Positions 46,830 through 58,900 of a DNA stretch of 64,000 bases are shown here, one piece after another; the stretch's first letter is position 1; each line of letters starts with the position of its first letter. The DNA is from Melioribacteraceae bacterium (GTDB taxonomy: Bacteria > Bacteroidota > Ignavibacteria > Ignavibacteriales > Melioribacteraceae). Location: the NCBI GenBank assembly GCA_021739765.1, contig JAIPBD010000006.1:1-64000 (forward strand). The letters are read 5' to 3'. The notes under the pieces were generated by a model. The model saw nothing but the letters and a program-made list of their open reading frames with translations, was not told where the DNA came from and ran no database searches. A program made the translations under genes and the position numbers.

Positions 46830-47392
46830 TAAGATTTGTTTTTTTTGCTTTTTTGTTCCTTAATTCTTGTGATCTTTTTGTTACGCGGGAGCCGGAGAGT
46901 CCGGATTCCGGAAGCCAAAATTTTAATGCTGCTGTTGTTCCTGAAATATTATTCGATAATTTGGTGACATCCTTTAAGGAAAAAAAGATAGAATATTACC
47001 AGTCTTGTTTTCTTGATACTCTTTCTTTAAATCGGGAATTTCAATTTATTCCAACTGCCGACGCAGCAAATAAATATTCAGCATTTGCGGATTGGAATTT
47101 AAGTTCGGAGGAAGTGTATTTTCGAAATTTGATAAGTGAAGTTGAAGAGTCAATTCCAATTTCGTTAGTGTTATCCAACGAATTAGTTGTATCTCAGGGT
47201 GAAGTACAAGAATTTCAATTTGATTATTCAATAGTGGTTATTGACCAAAACGCCTTAACAAATATATTCAGTGGAATTATTCGAATTACCATTGAGATTG
47301 ATAACCGTCAGCAATGGGTTATTACAAAATGGGAGGATTCAAAAATATCGGACGAATTGAGCTGGAGTGATTTAAAAGGGATTTATTATTAG
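46826..47392 (+). CDS. small lipoprotein, possibly NTF2-like
   Basis: A 188-aa exported lipoprotein with lipobox LNSC (Cys15). The body is mixed alpha/beta with a closing TRP-rich strand (QQWVITKWEDSK), reminiscent of the NTF2/SnoaL-like fold, but no family is certain. It overlaps the methyltransferase gene by 4 bp. The next gene encodes a similar small lipoprotein with the same general plan (KKWQLVRWLDES at its end), so they look like ancient duplicates. Confidence 0.65.
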   Translation: MIRFVFFAFLFLNSCDLFVTREPESPDSGSQNFNAAVVPEILFDNLVTSFKEKKIEYYQSCFLDTLSLNREFQFIPTADAANKYSAFADWNLSSEEVYFRNLISEVEESIPISLVLSNELVVSQGEVQEFQFDYSIVVIDQNALTNIFSGIIRITIEIDNRQQWVITKWEDSKISDELSWSDLKGIYY

Positions 47393-47885
47393 CAAATTTG
47401 CGGCATATATTTTTATCGTAACTCTTCTCACATCGTGTCTAAATCCATTCGCGCCTAAACTTAGTGATGATGCATCAGATGGAACTAGTGTAATCAGTGA
47501 TAGAAAAACCATCGAAGGTGTATTTCAAAATTTACAGTATGCATATACTTTTAAAGATACTTTGATCTATGGAGAATTGTTAAATTCAGATTTTGTATTT
47601 TCATATCGTGATTATGATAAGGGTGTTGATGTTTCTTGGGGTAGAGATGAGGAGATGGACGCGACATTTGGCTTATTCGCGAACTCACAGCGATTGGATT
47701 TAGTTTGGAACAATATTCTGACCTTAACAAGCGATTCTACCGGGGTTGTAAGAAGCTTTAATTTAACGGTCACTTTCAATCCGACAGACGTCATATTTGT
47801 AGATGGGAGAGTTAATATGAAACTCAAAAAAGATTCGCAAAAAAAATGGCAGCTTGTACGTTGGTTAGATGAGTCAAATTTCTGA
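47388..47885 (+). CDS. small lipoprotein with apparent ATT start
   Basis: A 165-aa lipoprotein of the same type as its upstream neighbour. Its signal peptide reads SKFAAYIFIVTLLTSC, with the lipobox Cys directly after. This in-frame region is bounded upstream by TAA at 47373 and contains no ATG, GTG or TTG until 47562, which is far past the signal peptide. ATT at 47388 (or 47385) has AAAAGGG at 47374-47380 as ribosome site. A conventional call would start at TTG 47562 and lose the signal. It overlaps the stop of the upstream gene by a few bases and runs to two bases before ftsX. Function unknown. Confidence 0.65.
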   Translation: MSKFAAYIFIVTLLTSCLNPFAPKLSDDASDGTSVISDRKTIEGVFQNLQYAYTFKDTLIYGELLNSDFVFSYRDYDKGVDVSWGRDEEMDATFGLFANSQRLDLVWNNILTLTSDSTGVVRSFNLTVTFNPTDVIFVDGRVNMKLKKDSQKKWQLVRWLDESNF

Positions 47886-47887
47886 TT

Positions 47888-48751
47888 ATGAAAAATTATA
47901 TTCTACGAGAAATATTAAGATACTTCAGCAATCTTAAAGCACTTACAATAATTACAATCGTAATAAATTCATTTACTCTTGCGATAATTATAGTTTCTGC
48001 GGCACTTTATCTGAACGAGAACAAAATTATTGATCAATTCAAGGAAGATATTTCTCTCAAATTGTTACTTAGAAATGATTTAGAACAGGACGCTCACAAG
48101 TCGGTGATCAAAGATTTGAAGGTTTTTGATGAAGTCGAGGGATTAGCTTACAAACCGAAGGAAAAAGTAGAAGCAGAATTTATTGAACAAACTGGAATTG
48201 ATTTTAGGGAAATTCTTGATGTGAATCCACTGCCGGCTAATATTGACATAACAATTAGGTCACAATTCGTACAAATTGGGCATCTTGCTGAATTCAAATC
48301 TAAATTGTTGCAATTATCACAAATTGATGATGTTTTAATCGTAAATTATGAATACCTTTTGATAATTGAAAAATATTTAAACAACCGAATCTATCTTTAT
48401 TTTGTGGCGAGCCTTCTGTTTTTAATATCTTTGGTATTGAATTTAATGATCTCTAAATCAGTTTTAAAACAGAAGGAAATCGAACTTGAGACCATGAAAT
48501 TCGTTGGTGCAACGAAAAATATGATGAAATCTCCAATAATTGCATACGAAGCACTCGTTCTGCTTTTCAGCAATTTCTTTGTGATTTTAATCATCTATCT
48601 TTCAAAATCTCTGTTGAATTCCATTGGCGTGAGTGTTAATTTAGAAAGTTTGATTGAAATTGGTATTATCATGTCTTTGTTTTTTGTTTTACAGCTAATG
48701 CTGTTTAACTTAAACATTAAACTTAATTATTTTGTTAAATCGGAGAATTGA
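47888..48751 (+). CDS. ftsX: cell-division permease FtsX
   Basis: A 287-aa inner-membrane protein with FtsX architecture. It has one N-terminal helix (TIITIVINSFTLAIIIVSAALYL), an extracytoplasmic domain (about 45-160) and three C-terminal helices (from about 168). FtsX normally pairs with the ATPase FtsE to control peptidoglycan hydrolases at the septum, but no ftsE is in the window. It is found between small lipoproteins and exopolysaccharide genes. Its stop overlaps the next start (TGATG). Confidence 0.85.
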   Translation: MKNYILREILRYFSNLKALTIITIVINSFTLAIIIVSAALYLNENKIIDQFKEDISLKLLLRNDLEQDAHKSVIKDLKVFDEVEGLAYKPKEKVEAEFIEQTGIDFREILDVNPLPANIDITIRSQFVQIGHLAEFKSKLLQLSQIDDVLIVNYEYLLIIEKYLNNRIYLYFVASLLFLISLVLNLMISKSVLKQKEIELETMKFVGATKNMMKSPIIAYEALVLLFSNFFVILIIYLSKSLLNSIGVSVNLESLIEIGIIMSLFFVLQLMLFNLNIKLNYFVKSEN

Positions 48752-49269
48752 TGAGAAAAATTCTTTTTATTTTATTATTTGGTCTATCATGTTCTATCAC
48801 CTTTTCCCAGGTCGCTGATTACGAAGTTGGAGCAAGAAGCGGTATGCGCCAAACGCAAGGTGGGTTATTTGATTATTCCGATCCGGAATCGATCAATATG
48901 AAAATCTCTGTCTGGGGATTTGTGAAGTATCCGGGGAAATACATTATTCAAGATGGAATGCCGCTTATTGACATACTTTCTTATGCAGGCGGCCCGTCAG
49001 ACAATGCGCATCTCGAAGATATAAGAATTTATCGTGATATGAAGGATGGGACCGAAAAGTTGTTCAAAGTAGATTATGATGATCTTTGGTGGAATGAGGA
49101 AGAATTCGCTTCTAAAAATCGTGATGTGCCGGTAATCAAAGCCGGTGATGTTATTATAGTGACCGGAAGTCCAAGATTCTATTTCCGGGATTATTTTACC
49201 ATATCGCTACAAATTGTTTCCACCATTATCTCGTTAACTCTTTTTATTATAAACGTAACAAGCAATTAA
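48751..49269 (+). CDS. SLBB-domain polysaccharide protein, minimal form
   Basis: A 172-aa exported protein with a signal peptide (cleavage near TFSQ). One SLBB domain covers about 48-130 (ISVWGFVKYPGKY, DILSYAGGPSDNAHLEDIRIYR, VIKAGDVIIVTG). It ends in a hydrophobic helix (ISLQIVSTIISLTLFIINV). The Poly_export domain that precedes SLBB in Wza-like outer-membrane channels is absent. Together with the tyrosine kinase that follows 20 bp later, it is probably part of an exopolysaccharide assembly machine. GGAGA precedes the ATG at 48751. A TTG three bases earlier is possible. Confidence 0.75.
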   Translation: MRKILFILLFGLSCSITFSQVADYEVGARSGMRQTQGGLFDYSDPESINMKISVWGFVKYPGKYIIQDGMPLIDILSYAGGPSDNAHLEDIRIYRDMKDGTEKLFKVDYDDLWWNEEEFASKNRDVPVIKAGDVIIVTGSPRFYFRDYFTISLQIVSTIISLTLFIINVTSN

Positions 49270-49289
49270 GCTCAATTTAGAGGTCAGTT

Positions 49290-51524
49290 TTGAAAGAATA
49301 CAACAACGATCAATTCTCTTCAGATGAAAAAAGTTTAAAAGATTATTTAATTTTAATACGAACAAATATTCTCCCAATTCTATTAATTGCACTTACAGGG
49401 TTAATTGTTTCGATTATTTATGCAACCAATGCAATTGATATTTACTCATCAACTACTGCAATAAAAATTGCAAAACCATCCGGCAGTATTTTAAGCTCTC
49501 CATTAATGCCCGAGTTTAATGACTGGGGAAGTGACCGATTTATTGCTAATGAAATAGAGATACTAAAAAGTTACACCCTACGAGAAAAAATAGCTCAAAG
49601 GATTATTAACGAAGTGGAAGCCGGTAATGTTAATATTGATGAATTAAGCAAGGTATTAGATAACCAAGCTTTTCTTACCGGTTCCGAAAAAACTCTGCTG
49701 AATCAAACGCAAATTACGGGTGTACTGGCTTTAGTCGGAATTGAACAGAAACGTGGGCTAGATATAGTCGAAATAAGTTTTGAATCACCCTCACCCGAAG
49801 AAGCTGCTTGGATACCAAATATTTACACTCAAGCCTATTCCGATCTGAATTTAGAATTCAACAGAGAGCAGGTTAATAATGTAAAGAGTTTTCTTGAAGA
49901 ACAAAGGACTGAAAAACTTGATGACCTTGTTCAAGCTGAAAATGATTTGAAAAATTACCAAGAATTGGGTCAAATATTTTCCCTTGATAACCAAGCTCAG
50001 CAATTAATCGATCAATTGAGTGAATTTGAATCAAAAAAGTATGAAAATGAACTTGAATACAATATCTCCACACAAAGATTAGAAGCATATCGCAAAGAAC
50101 TTAATGAAAGAAATCCATCTCTTTCAAAGTATATCGAAAAATTTGCATCTGAACCTCGCCTGAAAGCGCTTCAGACAGAGATTGTTTCATTAGAATCCAG
50201 ACGTGATTTGGCACTCGCTAATACTAATCTCGCAAGTGAAAAGGATAAATTGCTTAGCGATTACAATGCACGAATTGCCAGTTTGAGATCAAAATTAGAC
50301 GAGCAGTTAGAAATTTATAAATCTTCTGTTTTTGCCACGACTCCCGAAGAGCTAAAAGACCTTTCTCTTAAAATATTTGAAGAAGATGTAAAGAATTCCA
50401 CTTTGGAGGCCGCTTTAATCCAACTTAAGAAAATAGTAGCGGATTATGAGGCTGAATTAGATCAACTTCCGGAAAGAACATTGGATTTAGCTAGACTTGA
50501 AAGAAACAGGGTAGTTCTGGAAAAATTATATCTTTTGGTTGAAGAAAAATATCAGGAAGCTTTGATAAATGAACAATCCACGCCCGGAAATGTTCAAGTT
50601 ATCGATAGAGCGATTGTTCCGGCGAATCCTTCAAAACCAAACAGACAAATGATTATTTTGGTTGGATTAGTTCTGGGTATAGGATTAGGTTTTGCATTCG
50701 CTTTTGTGAAAGAGTATTTTGATAATTCGATAAAAACACCTGACGAAATTCAGAATCGAAATATTCCAGTTCTTGCATGGGTTCCACAAATTGATGGTCT
50801 TTCCGACGACAAAGAGAAATATTTTGAATTTATAGTTTCACGAAAACCCGATTCAATTCCAAGTGAAGCTTTTAGAGCTTTACGAACAAGAATTTTATTC
50901 TCAAAAGTAGATTCTGATTCCATCAATACAATACTTATCACTTCATCAGCACCTCGAGAAGGGAAAACGGTTGTGTCGGTAAATCTTGCAGGATCGTTTG
51001 CTCAGGCCAATAAAAAGACGGTTTTACTTGATTGCGATTTAAGAAAACCGAGAGTGCACTCGGTTTTTAAAGATCCTCGATTGCCGGGATTTACAGATTA
51101 TATCTTTGGTCAGAATACATTCGAAGAAATTTTGAGAGAGACTGAACTCGAAAATATGTACTATATCTCAGCGGGAACCATTCCTCCCAACCCTTCTGAA
51201 ATTCTTGCTTCACATCATATGACAAATTTTTTGGCTAAACTAAGAGAAGAATTTGACATGATTGTTCTAGATTCACCGCCTGTGATCGCCGTTACTGATG
51301 CCGAAATTCTTTCAAGAGTTGCAGACGCGACAATCTTGGTAGTTTCAGCCAATAGCACTGAAATGGAGATGATGCAGAAATCTGTTGATTTACTGAAACA
51401 TGAACATGGTTCATTTACCGGAACTGTTTTAAACAACTTCAGTTATCGAAGCGGTTATGGATCGTATTACAAATACTATTATTATTATTCGAAAAAGGAT
51501 CCCAGAGATAAATCAACTAACTAA
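49290..51524 (+). CDS. Wzc-like polysaccharide copolymerase and tyrosine kinase
   Basis: A 744-aa inner-membrane protein combining a Wzz domain (helix at about 30-48, second helix at about 455-475) with a long periplasmic coiled coil and a cytoplasmic BY-kinase. The kinase shows Walker [16 protein letters not shown], Walker A' [11 protein letters not shown] and IVLDSPPV, and the C-terminus is a tyrosine cluster ([17 protein letters not shown]). It controls chain length and export of exopolysaccharide by cyclic autophosphorylation. The start is TTG at 49290 with GAGGTC upstream. Confidence 0.93.
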   Translation: MKEYNNDQFSSDEKSLKDYLILIRTNILPILLIALTGLIVSIIYATNAIDIYSSTTAIKIAKPSGSILSSPLMPEFNDWGSDRFIANEIEILKSYTLREKIAQRIINEVEAGNVNIDELSKVLDNQAFLTGSEKTLLNQTQITGVLALVGIEQKRGLDIVEISFESPSPEEAAWIPNIYTQAYSDLNLEFNREQVNNVKSFLEEQRTEKLDDLVQAENDLKNYQELGQIFSLDNQAQQLIDQLSEFESKKYENELEYNISTQRLEAYRKELNERNPSLSKYIEKFASEPRLKALQTEIVSLESRRDLALANTNLASEKDKLLSDYNARIASLRSKLDEQLEIYKSSVFATTPEELKDLSLKIFEEDVKNSTLEAALIQLKKIVADYEAELDQLPERTLDLARLERNRVVLEKLYLLVEEKYQEALINEQSTPGNVQVIDRAIVPANPSKPNRQMIILVGLVLGIGLGFAFAFVKEYFDNSIKTPDEIQNRNIPVLAWVPQIDGLSDDKEKYFEFIVSRKPDSIPSEAFRALRTRILFSKVDSDSINTILITSSAPREGKTVVSVNLAGSFAQANKKTVLLDCDLRKPRVHSVFKDPRLPGFTDYIFGQNTFEEILRETELENMYYISAGTIPPNPSEILASHHMTNFLAKLREEFDMIVLDSPPVIAVTDAEILSRVADATILVVSANSTEMEMMQKSVDLLKHEHGSFTGTVLNNFSYRSGYGSYYKYYYYYSKKDPRDKSTN

Positions 51525-51538
51525 AAATTGAGAATTTA

Positions 51539-52474
51539 TTGAAAAAAGTAGCTTTAGTAACCGGAGGAGCAGGATTTCTCGGCTCCCATTTATGTGAAAA
51601 ATTGATTGCAAGTGATATATCTGTTATTGCGATGGATAATTTATTAACGGGAAGCATGACAAATATCGAGCATTTAATTGGGAATGAAAATTTCAAATTT
51701 GTTAAGCACGATGTTACCGAATTTATTCACGTCCCCGGACGGGTTGATTATATTCTGCATTTTGCCTCTCCGGCAAGTCCGATAGATTACCTGAAATTGC
51801 CCATTCAAACTTTAAAAGTCGGTTCGTTGGGAACACACAAAGCATTAGGACTGGCAAAGGAAAAAGGAGCTCGATTTTTAATCGCTTCAACATCCGAAGT
51901 TTATGGCGATCCGGAAATTCATCCACAAAAAGAAGATTATTGGGGAAATGTAAATCCGGTTGGTCCTCGTGGAGTTTATGACGAAGCCAAACGTTTTGCC
52001 GAAGCCATGACAATGGGTTATCATCGCTTTCATAACGTCGATACTCGAATTGTTCGCATATTTAATACTTACGGACCAAGAATGAGATTAAATGACGGTA
52101 GAGCGCTTCCTGCGTTCGTTTCTCAAGCACTGTCTGGTGAAGATATAACTGTTTTTGGCGATGGAAGCCAAACGCGGAGTTTTTGTTATGTGGATGATTT
52201 GATTGACGGTATTTATAAATTATTGATGTCGAATGAAACTGAGCCAGTAAACATCGGTAATCCGAATGAGATTACGATTAAACAATTTGCCGAAGAAGTA
52301 ATTCGTATAACAGGAACTACAAGTACAATCATTTATAAAGATTTACCCCAAGATGATCCAAAAGTACGGCAGCCTGATATCACGCGTGCAAGAACTATTT
52401 TAAATTGGGAACCAAAGGTTGATAGGGAAGAAGGATTAAACAGAACCATCGATAATTTCAAAACAAGAATCTGA
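51539..52474 (+). CDS. UDP-glucuronate decarboxylase
   Basis: A 311-aa short-chain dehydrogenase/reductase that converts UDP-glucuronate to UDP-xylose for polysaccharide synthesis. It has NAD motif [10 protein letters not shown], substrate-site [11 protein letters not shown], active-site Tyr-Lys in [13 protein letters not shown], and the family [17 protein letters not shown]. The start is TTG at 51539. It ends the plus-strand run before a bidirectional terminator and probably supplies a sugar nucleotide to the polysaccharide made via the Wzc-like protein. Confidence 0.9.
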   Translation: MKKVALVTGGAGFLGSHLCEKLIASDISVIAMDNLLTGSMTNIEHLIGNENFKFVKHDVTEFIHVPGRVDYILHFASPASPIDYLKLPIQTLKVGSLGTHKALGLAKEKGARFLIASTSEVYGDPEIHPQKEDYWGNVNPVGPRGVYDEAKRFAEAMTMGYHRFHNVDTRIVRIFNTYGPRMRLNDGRALPAFVSQALSGEDITVFGDGSQTRSFCYVDDLIDGIYKLLMSNETEPVNIGNPNEITIKQFAEEVIRITGTTSTIIYKDLPQDDPKVRQPDITRARTILNWEPKVDREEGLNRTIDNFKTRI

Positions 52475-52500
52475 CATTTTTTCTGTTTTTTATAAATAAA

Positions 52501-52524
52501 AAAGGCGGTTTTGAGACCGCCTTT
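52501..52524. terminator. bidirectional intrinsic terminator
   Basis: AAAGGCGGT (52501-52509) and ACCGCCTTT (52516-52524) form a perfect stem with a TTTGAG loop, followed by T's on the plus strand and by A's on its left side, which give T's on the minus strand. It ends the UDP-glucuronate decarboxylase transcript and the convergent groEL transcript. Confidence 0.93.
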
Positions 52525-52548
52525 TTTTGTTTAAATGCAAAATGTATT

Positions 52549-54201
<1,653 letters not shown>

Positions 54202-54238
54202 TTATTTTTTAATTAAAACTTGTTCTGAAGTGTGTGAA

Positions 54239-54535
54239 CTATTTAACGATTCCGAATATGTCGCTTTCACGCATAATTAAGTATTCTTCACCTTCAATTG
54301 TAACTTCAGTACCGGAATATTTTCCGTAAAGTACTGTATCACCAACTTTTACGGTTAATTCTTCTTTTGTACCATTATCAAGAACTTTTCCGTTTCCAAC
54401 AGCAACAACAGAACCTTGAATTGGTTTTTCTCTTGCTGTGTCGGGAAGAATGATTCCGCCCTTAGTTTGTTCTTCAGCTTCTTGAGCTTTTACAACTACT
54501 CTGTCTGCCAAAGGTTGAATTTTGAATTCAGCCAT
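54239..54535 (-). CDS. groS: co-chaperonin GroES
   Basis: A 98-aa lid of the GroEL chamber. It shows [22 protein letters not shown] (mobile loop), [15 protein letters not shown] and the closing [12 protein letters not shown]. Length is standard. It is first in the groES-groEL operon, behind a perfect CIRCE element and a consensus-like promoter. Confidence 0.97.
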   Translation of the reverse strand: MAEFKIQPLADRVVVKAQEAEEQTKGGIILPDTAREKPIQGSVVAVGNGKVLDNGTKEELTVKVGDTVLYGKYSGTEVTIEGEEYLIMRESDIFGIVK

Positions 54536-54566
54536 TTTTTCCTCCGAAATGATTATTTATTTGTTA

Positions 54567-54593
54567 TTAGCACTCGTTATTGATGAGTGCTAA
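54567..54593 (-). promoter_or_regulatory. CIRCE operator (HrcA binding site)
   Basis: TTAGCACTC (54567-54575), nine bases, GAGTGCTAA (54585-54593): an exact copy of the CIRCE consensus TTAGCACTC-N9-GAGTGCTAA. It lies between the promoter and groES, and directly abuts the -10 element. HrcA represses groES-groEL through this site in many bacteria. hrcA is not in the window. Confidence 0.96.
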
Positions 54594-54620
54594 TATATGC
54601 TAAGCATATTGAATTGTCAA
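54592..54620 (-). promoter_or_regulatory. sigma-70-like promoter of groES-groEL
   Basis: On the minus strand TTGACA (54620-54615), exactly 17 bases, then TATATT (54597-54592): perfect -35 and five-of-six -10 matches to the E. coli type consensus. The -10 overlaps the CIRCE arm, which gives a simple steric repression model. Confidence 0.75.
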
Positions 54621-54737
54621 GTTTATTGGAGAAAAGCGAATAAAAAGCTGATTTTTTGCAAATCAAAATTGGATATAGTGTAACTTTTTTTGCACTAATT
54701 ACGTCTGAAGTATTGTTAATAAAACAAGGATGCACTA

Positions 54738-55940
54738 ATGAAAAAAGAAACGATTATTAAAATCAGTTCGGTTGTAGTAATAATCATTTTCGGATTTTTT
54801 GGGATGAGTTATCTCAGTTCTGCAGAAATTGAGAGTAATAAACGAGATGTGAAGCCCGATGTACGAGTTGTTGAAACAAATTTACTCGCATTCGGTGATT
54901 ATGAATTAAAAGTAGAAGGCAATGGAACAATTCAATCAAAACGAACATTGCGTATGGTTGCCGAAGTTGGTGGTAAAGTAATTTTTGCGAAAAATGACTT
55001 AAAAAATGGGACAGAAATAAGTAAGGACGAGCTGATTCTTCAGCTGGATTCGCGAGAAATCGAGAATAATCTATTTTCTATGAGATCCGATTTTATGAAC
55101 TCGCTGGCCTCAGTTTTACCTGATCTTAAGGTTGAAAACAATGAGACTTACGAAAAATGGTACAAATATTTTAGCAGCATCGAAATTGAAAATGAAATCG
55201 CGGATTTACCGGAAATAAAATCAACACAAGAAAAAATCAAAATTAGCTCTCGAAATATTCTAACAAAATATTATGCGATCAAAAATCAAGAAATTGAGCT
55301 GGCGAGACATCAAATTAAAGCTCCATTTGATGGATATATTAATTCTGATGGAATAATTGAGAATAGCTTCGTTTCTCGTGGGCAATATTTATGTACGGTA
55401 AATGACGTAAAAAACTTAGAGATAGCGATTCCGCTCTTGGTTGATGAATTCAACATGATGAAAAATGGCAATTCAACTCCGATAGTAAAAATTTATGCGG
55501 ATGACGATTCCGACAATTATTTGATCGGTAAAGTTGTTAGAAGAGAGACAACTCTTAATCCAAATTCACAAACGCTTACCGCATTTGTGCAACTGGAAAA
55601 TCCGAAATTGATTCCTTCATTTTTACCGGGAAATTATGTTAAAGTGGAAATTGATGGAAAAACATTGTCGAATGTTGCAGCGGTTCCAAGGTATACCGTC
55701 AGCAGTGATTATGAAATTTACACTAACGAAGGCGGTAAACTTGGAAAGCGGAAAATTGACATTGTAGCATTTCAAGGGGAATTCGCAATTATTCAGAATA
55801 AATGGTCGGAGCCTGTTGAAGTAGTTACTACAATTTTACAGAAACCACTTTTGGGGATGGAAATACAAACCGTTGAAGAGAAAGAGTTGGCCGAATCCAG
55901 TACCGCTCCAAGCCCGGGAACCACGGCAGCCGCAAATTAG
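54738..55940 (+). CDS. RND efflux membrane fusion protein
   Basis: A 400-aa periplasmic adaptor of the HlyD/RND type with an N-terminal membrane anchor (about 8-28). It shows the lipoyl half-motifs (GNGTIQSKRTLRMVAEVGGK, APFDGYINSDGIIENSFVS) and the barrel region LPGNYVKVEIDG. The coiled-coil hairpin is short. It bridges the RND pump (55992) to an outer-membrane channel, but no TolC-like gene is in the window. The C-terminal 20 residues are Ser/Ala/Thr/Pro-rich. A TTTG (54655) and TAACTTTT (54681) pair may form a weak Bacteroidota-type promoter. Confidence 0.88.
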   Translation: MKKETIIKISSVVVIIIFGFFGMSYLSSAEIESNKRDVKPDVRVVETNLLAFGDYELKVEGNGTIQSKRTLRMVAEVGGKVIFAKNDLKNGTEISKDELILQLDSREIENNLFSMRSDFMNSLASVLPDLKVENNETYEKWYKYFSSIEIENEIADLPEIKSTQEKIKISSRNILTKYYAIKNQEIELARHQIKAPFDGYINSDGIIENSFVSRGQYLCTVNDVKNLEIAIPLLVDEFNMMKNGNSTPIVKIYADDDSDNYLIGKVVRRETTLNPNSQTLTAFVQLENPKLIPSFLPGNYVKVEIDGKTLSNVAAVPRYTVSSDYEIYTNEGGKLGKRKIDIVAFQGEFAIIQNKWSEPVEVVTTILQKPLLGMEIQTVEEKELAESSTAPSPGTTAAAN

Positions 55941-55966
55941 AAACGACTCCGGGGGGAAGTCGTTTC
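55940..55966 (+). other. intercistronic hairpin between RND genes
   Basis: GAAACGACT (55940-55948) pairs with AGTCGTTTC (55958-55966), 9 bp, around a G-rich 9-base loop, followed by ATTTTAAATT. It lies in the 51-bp gap between the adaptor and pump genes. It could be a leaky terminator or mRNA stability element that lets the adaptor be made in excess. Confidence 0.55.
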
Positions 55967-55991
55967 ATTTTAAATTCTAAAGGATAATTTT

Positions 55992-58900
55992 ATGCTAAGC
56001 AGATTTATTGAATACTTTATTAAACATTCCGCAATTACAAATTGGATAATGATCGTCATTCTGATCGCCGGAGTATTCGGACTCACTAATTTAAATAAAC
56101 GACTTGATCCGAAATTTGAATTGGAACAAATTGAAGTGGATGTTCCATTTCCCGGAGCTTCCGCAATTGAGGTTGAAGAAGGAATTGTAATTAAGATTGA
56201 GGAAAATCTTCGTGGGATTGAAGGAATAGAAAAAGTAACTTCAAATTCTATGGATAATTATGGCTCGGTGAGCGTTGAAATCACTCCCGGACATGATATG
56301 AACAAAGCGATTCAAGATATCAAAAATTCGGTTAACTCAATTAATTCCTATCCAACCGGAGCTGAAAAACCTGTTGTGTATCAAAGAACACAATGGAACA
56401 GGGCAATAATGTTGAGTATTTATGGTCCTTCAGATCTATTCACGCTGAAGAAAATTGTGGAAGAATTTCGCGATGATCTTCTCAAAACCGGAAAAATTTC
56501 AAATATTATGACTTGGGGATTACCCGAACGGGAAATATCCGTTGAAATTTCGCCCGAAAATTTGATTCGTTACAAACTAACGATTGATGAAATCGCAACC
56601 GCAATTCGAAATTCTAACTTAAATATTTCTTCAGGATCTGTTTTAACCGATCAAGAACAAATTCTTATTCGTTCTTACAATCGAAAATATGAAGCACTTG
56701 ACCTGGAAGATATTGAAATTGTCTCCACAATAAGCGGCCGAAAAATTAAATTAAGGGATATTTGTACAGTTCAGGAACAATGGCCGGAAAATCGTTTTTA
56801 TTCGGAATATAACGGAAAACGCTCTGTTGGTTTTAATGTTATGTACAATAACAACGAGGACGTTCTTGAAATTGACGAAATTACCACACGAATAGCAAAG
56901 GAATATGAAGAAAAATATGCCGGTTTGGTTCAATTTAATACATTCATTAAAGAAGTTGATGAATTACAGGAACGAATTGATCTTCTGACTCAAAACGGTA
57001 TTATCGGATTGGTTTTGGTTTTAGTAATTCTAAGCGTGTTCCTCAATACGCGTCTTTCTTTTTGGGTTGCGTTGGGAATACCGATTTCATTGCTGGGAAT
57101 GTTTTTTGTCCTCTGGGCATTGGATATCAGCATCAACCAGTTTAGCCTTTTCGGGATGATAATGGTAATCGGAATTCTTGTTGATGACGGAATAATTATC
57201 GGTGAGAGTATTTACTCCCAGGTGGAAAAGTATGGTAAATCTCCGCTCAGGGCTGCAATCGACGGAACACTTGATGTAATTAAACCGGTCACAATTTCAA
57301 TTTTTACTACTATTGTTGCCTTTCTTCCTTATTTCTACTTTTATGGAATGCTCGGCAAATATGTTTGGCAAATTGCGGCTGTCGTGATTATATCGCTGCT
57401 ATTTTCCTTAATAGAAGCTCTTATTATTTTACCTACACACCTTGCTCACTCGAAGGCTCTAAATCTTGAGAAAAAAGAAGTTAACTTTTTTACCCGATTT
57501 CGTGCGAGATTGGATAAAGTCTTAGATTTCTTTTTAGACACTGTTTATAGCAAAATCTTAAAATTTTGTTTGAAGAACAGATGGGCTGTCTCCGCGACTG
57601 TGATCGCGGTTGTATTATTGATAGTGGGATTATTTGAAGGATCGCATGTGAGAGCCCAATTTTTCCCGGAAATTGAACCCCCTTATTCCAGAATTCAGGT
57701 TGAAGTTCCTGCGGGTATGTCGGCAATTGTTGCCGATGGAATTCGGAATAAAATGATTGATAAAACCTTAGCCTTTGGCGAAAAATTTATGGAGGAAAAG
57801 GGAGAACCGTTAAATCCGATTCAAAATTTCACTTCATGGATGAACGGGGGAACAATAAATATTTTCTTCGTACTTCCATCATCTGCACAAAGAAATTATG
57901 ATGTTGGTGATTTCTCGGATGCTTTAGCTGAATATATAGGTGAGGTTCCCGAGGCAGAAAATATTATTATTGGCGGATGGTCGTTTGGGGGAAGTCCGAT
58001 TTCTGTCAGATTTTCAAGTACGGATTATACCCAATTAATGAACGCAAAAGATTTGGTAAAAGCAGAACTGCGGCAGATTGATGGAATTAAAGATATACGT
58101 GACGACACACCTCTCGGGAACAACGAATTTATCATAGATCTGAAACCAAAAGGAAAAGCTCTCGGGTTCACTCTTCGTGATCTTACTTCTCAACTTAGAC
58201 AGGGTTTTTACGGGCAAGAGGTTATGCGACTCCAAAAGGGAAGGGATGAGGTCAAAATTTGGGTTAGATTTAGTAAAGACGACAGAATGTCAATCGCTCA
58301 GATCGAGAATTTAAAAGTAAGAACACCGATGGGAGAATTTGTCCCTTTTAAAGAAGTTGCTGATTATCAAATTCAACGTAGTATTAGAAGAATACGTCAC
58401 GAAGACGGTCAGAGATCACTAACTGTATATGCGAATCTCGATTATTCAAAAAATGATTTAGCGGTTATTTTGAAGGAATTGGATGAAGTTGTAATTCCTA
58501 AAGTTCTTTCTCAAGTTGAAGGAGTTCAAAGGAATTACGGCGGGCAATCAGAAGAAGTTACAAAGATGGTCGGGTCTATGACTTATTCTATGACTATCGC
58601 GCTTGTAGTAATGTTTACAATTTTAATGTTTTTACTAAAATCGTATATGCAGACTTTATTGATTATGGGACTGATTCCTCTTGGCATAATCGGCGCTGTT
58701 ATAGGGCATTATATTATTGGAATTCCTATATCGATCCTTTCATTTTTGGGCATTGTTGCTCTCGCCGGGATTATTATAAATGACTCCGTAGTTCTCGTGG
58801 ATAGATTTAACAAACTGATCGCGAACGGTGTAGAAATTAGCGAGGCATTATTTGAAGCCGGGATGTCAAGATTTCGACCAATATTACTGACAACGATAAC

